Origin: Thermophilibacter gallinarum
GTDB lineage: Bacteria; Actinomycetota; Coriobacteriia; Coriobacteriales; Atopobiaceae
Reading direction: 5' to 3'
Length of the DNA stretch: 64,000 nucleotides
NCBI RefSeq assembly: GCF_014982725.1
Contig: NZ_JADCJZ010000002.1
Coordinates: 62,001-126,000 of the forward strand
Position 1 is the first letter of the stretch, and each line of letters begins with the position of its first letter. This document shows positions 60,750 through 64,000 of the stretch, in pieces. Both the position numbers and the translations under genes were made by a program. The notes under the pieces were generated by a model. The model did no database searches and was not told the origin of the DNA. It saw nothing but the letters and a program-made list of their open reading frames with translations.

Positions 60750-61580
60750 TTAGCCCATGTTCGCGGCGATGAGCTCGTCGATCGTGCCGTCCTCCTGGAG
60801 CGTGGCGAGGGCCTCGTTGATGGCGGCGAGCAGGGCCTCGTTGTCCTTGTTGACGCAGATCGCGTACTCCTCGCCGGTGGCGGAGGTGAGCACGACGTGC
60901 TGGTCGGTGTAGGCGCCGGCGAGCATCTGCTCGACGACGGCGAGGTTGCCGCAGACGGCGTTGGCCTGGCCGGCGGAGACGGCGGCGAAGGCGTCCGTGA
61001 ACTGCGGGAACGCGAGCTGCTCGGCGTTGGGGAAGTTCTCGGCGGCAAAGTCGGCGCCGGTGGAGCCGCTCTGGACGGCGATGGTCATCTCGGCGCTGTT
61101 GAGCACCTCGGCGGCGTTGTCCTCGGTGACGTCGGCGTTGTCGGCGAGAACCGCGACGGCCTGGTTGTCGATGTAGTAGGGCGTGGTGAAGTTGACCTCG
61201 TCCTCGCGGTCGGGGGTGATGGAGATGCCCGAGAGGCCCGCGTCGGCCTGGCCGCCGGCGACGATGGCCGGGACGATGCCGTCGAAGTCGATGTTGGTGT
61301 AGACGCACTCGAGGCCGAGCTGCTCGGCGACGGCACGGCCGAGGTCCATGTCCAGACCCACGTACTCGCCGTCGACGAGGTTCTCGAAGGGCGGGTAGTC
61401 CGGCGAGACGGCAAAGGTGATGGAACCCTCGGTCACGAGGCCGAGATCGCCGTCGGCGGCCTCCTCGGTGGCGTCGTCCGCCGCCTGCTCGGCCTGCCCG
61501 CCGCCGCAGCCGGCGAGGGCGAACGTGCCGGCGAGCGCGCCCGCGGCGGTCAGAAAGTTCCTTCTGGTCATGCTCTTCAT
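60750..61580 (-). CDS. Substrate-binding lipoprotein of the amino-acid ABC transporter
   Basis: The 276-residue protein starts with a twin-arginine-like RRNFL, a hydrophobic stretch and a lipobox ending at Cys25 (ALAGC), then an acidic linker. The rest is an SBP_bac_3 domain with AVSPDYPPFENL, GLDMDLGRAVAEQLG and SGISITPDREDEVNFT, typical of glutamine/polar-amino-acid receptors. It captures substrate outside the cell for the permease encoded 90 bases downstream. The start is ATG 61580 after GGAAGG. Confidence 0.92.
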   Translation of the reverse strand: MKSMTRRNFLTAAGALAGTFALAGCGGGQAEQAADDATEEAADGDLGLVTEGSITFAVSPDYPPFENLVDGEYVGLDMDLGRAVAEQLGLECVYTNIDFDGIVPAIVAGGQADAGLSGISITPDREDEVNFTTPYYIDNQAVAVLADNADVTEDNAAEVLNSAEMTIAVQSGSTGADFAAENFPNAEQLAFPQFTDAFAAVSAGQANAVCGNLAVVEQMLAGAYTDQHVVLTSATGEEYAICVNKDNEALLAAINEALATLQEDGTIDELIAANMG

Positions 61581-61688
61581 GTCTGGGTTCCTTCCCCCAT
61601 TGCTTTGGCGCGTGGTCACGCCCTTTCCCGACGGAGGCACGGGTCTTCCCGTGTCAGGGCTCGCGCCCCGCCCGTCGCCAAGAGTAGA

Positions 61689-61711
61689 GTGTGCGCCTGA
61701 GTTGCGCACAC
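61689..61711. promoter_or_regulatory. GTGTGCGC dyad upstream of the transporter operon
   Basis: GTGTGCGC (61689-61696) and GCGCACAC (61704-61711) form a perfect 8-bp dyad with a seven-base centre, about 110 bases upstream of the lipoprotein gene and next to a minus-strand TACTCT (61681-61686). It is an operator or hairpin candidate. Confidence 0.4.
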
Positions 61712-61785
61712 GTCGCACGATATCGAACTTCCTTAACAAAATGGACACGCCGCCGGCACCGCCCTTCTCGCCCGCGCGACCAAGA

Positions 61786-61987
61786 AGTCCGGGAATCGGA
61801 GGGGTTCCGCACCTTGGCGCCGCCACCGTCCAGGAATCGCCGGGTTTCCCGCCGGGCGAGAAGAACATGTCCCGGAAACGTCGGGGTTCCCGCGACGTTG
61901 TCCTAAAAGCGGCGACCTTCCCGCCGGGGCGTCCCGGAATCCCGGGGTTACTCGCCCTGCGACGCAGAAGGTCGCCGATTCCGGGAC
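61786..61987. repeat. Five clear copies of the GTCCCGGAATCG repeat family
   Basis: Forward copies are at 61786-61810, 61828-61850, 61869-61892 and 61931-61951, with an inverted copy at 61968-61987 and a weak one at 62010-62033. It is the same family as 51868-52141. The 457-base gap also has CTTCTCGCC at 61764-61772 and GGCGAGAAG at 61855-61863 in opposite orientation. No coding sequence is seen. Confidence 0.8.
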
Positions 61988-62037
61988 GGCCGCGGCCAAA
62001 GCCCGGAGAATCTTGCCGTTTTTCGGACGGGCCGCGC

Positions 62038-63378
62038 CTACACGCCGCCGTAGTAGTGCTCGCGCTCCCAGTCGGTCACGGCCGTGCAGAACTCCTCCCA
62101 CTCGCGGCGCTTCTCGCGCACGAAGTAGGTGAAGATGTGCTCGCCGAGGACCTCGCGCATGAGGTCGGAGGACTCGAAGCGGTCGATGGCCTCGCCGAGG
62201 GTGCGCGGCAGGCGCTGGATGCCCTTGGCCTCGAGCTCGCGGTCGGAGGCGGCGAAGGTGTCGCAGGTGGACTCCTCCGGCATGGGCAGGCCCTCCTCGA
62301 TGCCCTTGAGGCCGGCGGCGATGGTCACGGCGAGCGCCAGGTAGGGGTTGGCCGTGGGGTCGGGGCTGCGCAGCTCGACGCGCGTGGCGATGTGCTTGCC
62401 GGGTTTGTGCGTGGGGATGCGCACGAGCGCGGAGCGGTTCTTACGGCCCCACGTGGCGTGCGTGGGAACCTCGCCGGTGGAGACGAAGCGCTTGTAGGAG
62501 TTGACGGTCGGGTTGGTGACCAGCGTGAACTCCGGGGCGTACTTGAGGATGCCGGCGACGTAGTGCTGCGCCAGGTCCGAGAGGTGCGCGGGGTGGTGCT
62601 CCTTGGGGCCCCAGAAGAGGTTCTCGCCGTCGTGGTCGAGCAGCGACTGGTAGAGGTACATCGCCGAGCCCGGGGCGCTCGGGATGGGCTTGGGCATGAA
62701 CGAGGCGAACATGCCCTGGCCGGCGGCCTCCTGCTTGATGACCAGGCGGGCGGTCATGATGTTGTCGGCGCAGCTCACGGCCTCGGTGAAGCGCAGCTCG
62801 ACGCCGTTCTGGGACGGGCCGGCGGCGTGGTAGGAGTACTGCACCGGGATGGACATCTTCTCGAGGGTGAGCGTAGTCTGGCGGCGCAGGTCGTTGGCGC
62901 GGTCCATCGGCGTGAGGTCGAAGTAGCCGGCGGTGTCGAGCGGCACGGGGTCAAGGTCGTTGTCGAAGTAGAAGTACTCGATCTTGGGGCCGACGTTGGG
63001 GACGAGGCCCTGCTCGTCGGCGCGGGCGAAGACCTTGCGGAGGCAGCGGCGCGGGTCGCCCTCGAAGGGCTCGCGCGAGGGCATGGAGACGTCGCAGAAG
63101 ACGCGGGCCACGCCCGACTCCTTCGGGCGCCACGGGAGCAGCGCGAAGGTCGCGGGGTCGGGGAAGGCGAGCATGTCCGACTCCTCGAGCGAGGCGAAGC
63201 CGTCCACGGCCGAGCCGTCGAAGCCGATGCCCTCCTCGAAGGCCTCCTCGAGCTCCTCGGGCGAGATGGCGAAGCACTTGAGGTTGCCCAGGACGTCCGT
63301 GAACCACAGCTGCACGAAGCGGATGTCGCGCTTCTCGACGGTGCGCAGGACGAAGTCGATGTCTTTCTCGGTGCTCAT
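62038..63378 (-). CDS. Glutamine synthetase homologue (GlnA family, type I) lacking metal ligands
   Basis: The 446-residue protein aligns over its whole length with GSI-alpha enzymes, keeping IGFDGSAVDGF (about 51-61), FMPKP, TNPTVNSYKR and NRSALVRIP. Key metal ligands are changed: the first Glu of PEPEFF is Lys132, HHE is YHA (Ala185), QHE is QNG (Gly192), and GMH is AMY (Tyr241). Glu134 and Glu335 remain. Normal ligase activity is therefore doubtful, and a regulatory or different ligase role is possible. The start is ATG 63378 after GAGAGGAAC. A GlnR-type half-box lies 61 bases upstream. Confidence 0.8.
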   Translation of the reverse strand: MSTEKDIDFVLRTVEKRDIRFVQLWFTDVLGNLKCFAISPEELEEAFEEGIGFDGSAVDGFASLEESDMLAFPDPATFALLPWRPKESGVARVFCDVSMPSREPFEGDPRRCLRKVFARADEQGLVPNVGPKIEYFYFDNDLDPVPLDTAGYFDLTPMDRANDLRRQTTLTLEKMSIPVQYSYHAAGPSQNGVELRFTEAVSCADNIMTARLVIKQEAAGQGMFASFMPKPIPSAPGSAMYLYQSLLDHDGENLFWGPKEHHPAHLSDLAQHYVAGILKYAPEFTLVTNPTVNSYKRFVSTGEVPTHATWGRKNRSALVRIPTHKPGKHIATRVELRSPDPTANPYLALAVTIAAGLKGIEEGLPMPEESTCDTFAASDRELEAKGIQRLPRTLGEAIDRFESSDLMREVLGEHIFTYFVREKRREWEEFCTAVTDWEREHYYGGV

Positions 63379-63407
63379 GAGTCGTTCCTCTCCGATGACG
63401 GCGAAGA

Positions 63408-63454
63408 TTCATAGTCCGAGCAAGGTTCTCACATGAGTGTTTCGCCGCTGTTAC
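63408..63454 (-). promoter_or_regulatory. Promoter of the glutamine synthetase homologue with GlnR-type box
   Basis: On the minus strand GTAAC-AGCGGC-GAAAC (63439-63454) exactly fits the GTnAC-n6-GAAAC half of the actinobacterial GlnR box. After another six bases comes GTGAG (63428-63432), one mismatch from GTnAC. A -10-like TATGAA is at 63408-63413, so the box abuts the -35 region. Confidence 0.6.
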
Positions 63455-63518
63455 CTGTTACGGCGGCGGCGATCCGTGCGAGACGGCGTTCGCGACGCGA
63501 GGTATCGAGTTGGGCTTT

Positions 63519-63737
63519 CCAAAAAGGCCCCTCGTACAACATTCGGGGCTCGACGAAACCAAAACGGCCCTTCGTGCAACACGGTTTTACGATCTGAGCC
63601 CGCCAGCACTACACCGTTCTGTCTGCCAACTGGGCTTACGTGACGCGGCTCTCAGAAGGGGAGGCAGAATCGTGCTACACGAAGGGCGGTTTTGGTCTGA
63701 GGAGGACGGCAAATGTTGCACGAGAGTCCATTTTGCC
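63519..63737. repeat. Four copies of a CCAAAANGGCCCTTCGTGCAAC repeat
   Basis: Forward copies are at 63519-63543 and 63559-63583. Inverted copies are at 63671-63695 and 63714-63737. The two halves could fold into nested hairpins. They lie between the glutamine synthetase homologue promoter and the end of the FeoB-associated gene. Nothing coding is seen in this 390-base gap. Confidence 0.75.
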
Positions 63738-63769
63738 TGGCACAGGCTCCGGGCACGTCGTCCTGCAGG

Positions 63770-63967
63770 CTATTTGTCGAGGCGCTTCTCGACGTTTCTG
63801 AGCATGTCGCGCGCCGCCGGGCAGGGCGAGCCCGTGACATGCGCCGAGCAGCCCTCCCTGCTCCCGCAGCTTGAGCAGCCGTTCTTCCGAGAACGGACGA
63901 CGGAGCGGATCGCGAGGGCGAGCAGTGCGGCAACGACCACCAGAACAAGAAGGTCGACGGCGCTCAT
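63770..63967 (-). CDS. FeoB-associated Cys-rich membrane protein
   Basis: The 65-residue protein has one N-terminal membrane helix (about 3-21), a basic turn (RSVVRSRKNG) and a cysteine-rich tail (CSSCGSREGCSAHV, then a later PCP). This matches the FeoB-associated Cys-rich family, small partners of the FeoB ferrous-iron importer. FeoB itself would be expected just outside the window on the same strand. The start is ATG 63967 after AGGAGGATGG. Confidence 0.85.
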   Translation of the reverse strand: MSAVDLLVLVVVAALLALAIRSVVRSRKNGCSSCGSREGCSAHVTGSPCPAARDMLRNVEKRLDK

Positions 63968-64000
63968 GGGCCATCCTCCTGTGCGAAACTTTTTTGTTAA

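Noticed and set aside
61581-61760. Possible GlnR box upstream of the transporter lipoprotein.
   Set aside because: GTGAC is present but the paired GAAAC position reads CCAAA. The match is too weak to claim.

Overview
The window is high-GC (roughly two thirds G+C), gene-dense DNA of the kind found in Coriobacteriia. An Atopobiaceae/Olsenella-like anaerobe is the best guess. I infer this from gene content (ECF vitamin-type transporter, PTS with PRD regulator, stand-alone TrpB2, molybdenum hydroxylase, DUF4179 anti-sigma, FeoB-associated protein), the strong C/G third-position bias, AGGAGG-type ribosome sites, -10 boxes such as TAGAAT/TATACT/TATCAT, and CCA encoded in both tRNA genes. No phage, insertion sequence, CRISPR array or rRNA is visible. 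It looks like ordinary chromosome.

Layout. 1-6.7 kb: a phasin-like fragment, two HAD phosphatases, a DUF1015 protein, a large unknown TPR-like protein, a membrane-anchored XRE regulator and a YgjP-like metallopeptidase whose mRNA looks leaderless. 6.7-10.4 kb: a Trp-rich leader peptide and attenuator ahead of trpB2, convergent with cstA. 10.6-16.3 kb: response regulator, histidine kinase, ABC ATPase and FtsX-type permease, with a shared candidate operator. 16.4-24.2 kb: SPFH protein, membrane proteins, an APC permease, a TIM-barrel protein, an AbiEi/DUF559-like protein, a DUF2975/XRE pair and xpt. 24.3-26.8 kb: a metal-responsive operon (SmtB/ArsR sensor, HMA protein, P-type ATPase). 27-32.6 kb: NagZ lipoprotein, MFS exporter and an ECF transporter operon. 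33-40.2 kb: a two-gene molybdenum hydroxylase and a heterodimeric ABC exporter. 40.9-46.7 kb: a PTS (ascorbate/galactitol superfamily) operon with a PRD regulator and two SIS isomerases. 46.8-51.5 kb: a release-factor-like protein, an LTA-synthase-like enzyme, and an ECF sigma/anti-sigma pair. 51.7-57.6 kb: tRNA-Val, a flippase-like UPF0104 protein, a YbaK-type deacylase, mnmA, a cysteine desulfurase, a CmpB-like membrane protein and tRNA-Gly. 57.6-63.4 kb: a nitrogen module (atypical OmpR-type regulator, glutamine-type ABC transporter, glutamine synthetase homologue). The window ends with a FeoB-associated Cys-rich membrane protein.

Most notable signals. (1) A 9-mer, GGCGAGAAG/CTTCTCGCC, often extended to GGCGAGAAGRAC, occurs about once per 1.4 kb in both orientations and is concentrated at gene ends. 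That density and placement resemble DNA-uptake or Chi-like sequences. (2) The glutamine synthetase homologue at 62-63.4 kb has lost four of the six metal-ligand side chains. Its promoter carries a perfect GTnAC-n6-GAAAC half of a GlnR box, and an atypical GlnR-like regulator and a glutamine-type transporter lie nearby. (3) A WWW leader peptide with a terminator precedes trpB2. (4) Intergenic regions, especially between convergent genes, hold several families of long imperfect palindromes, each with its own repeated sequence.
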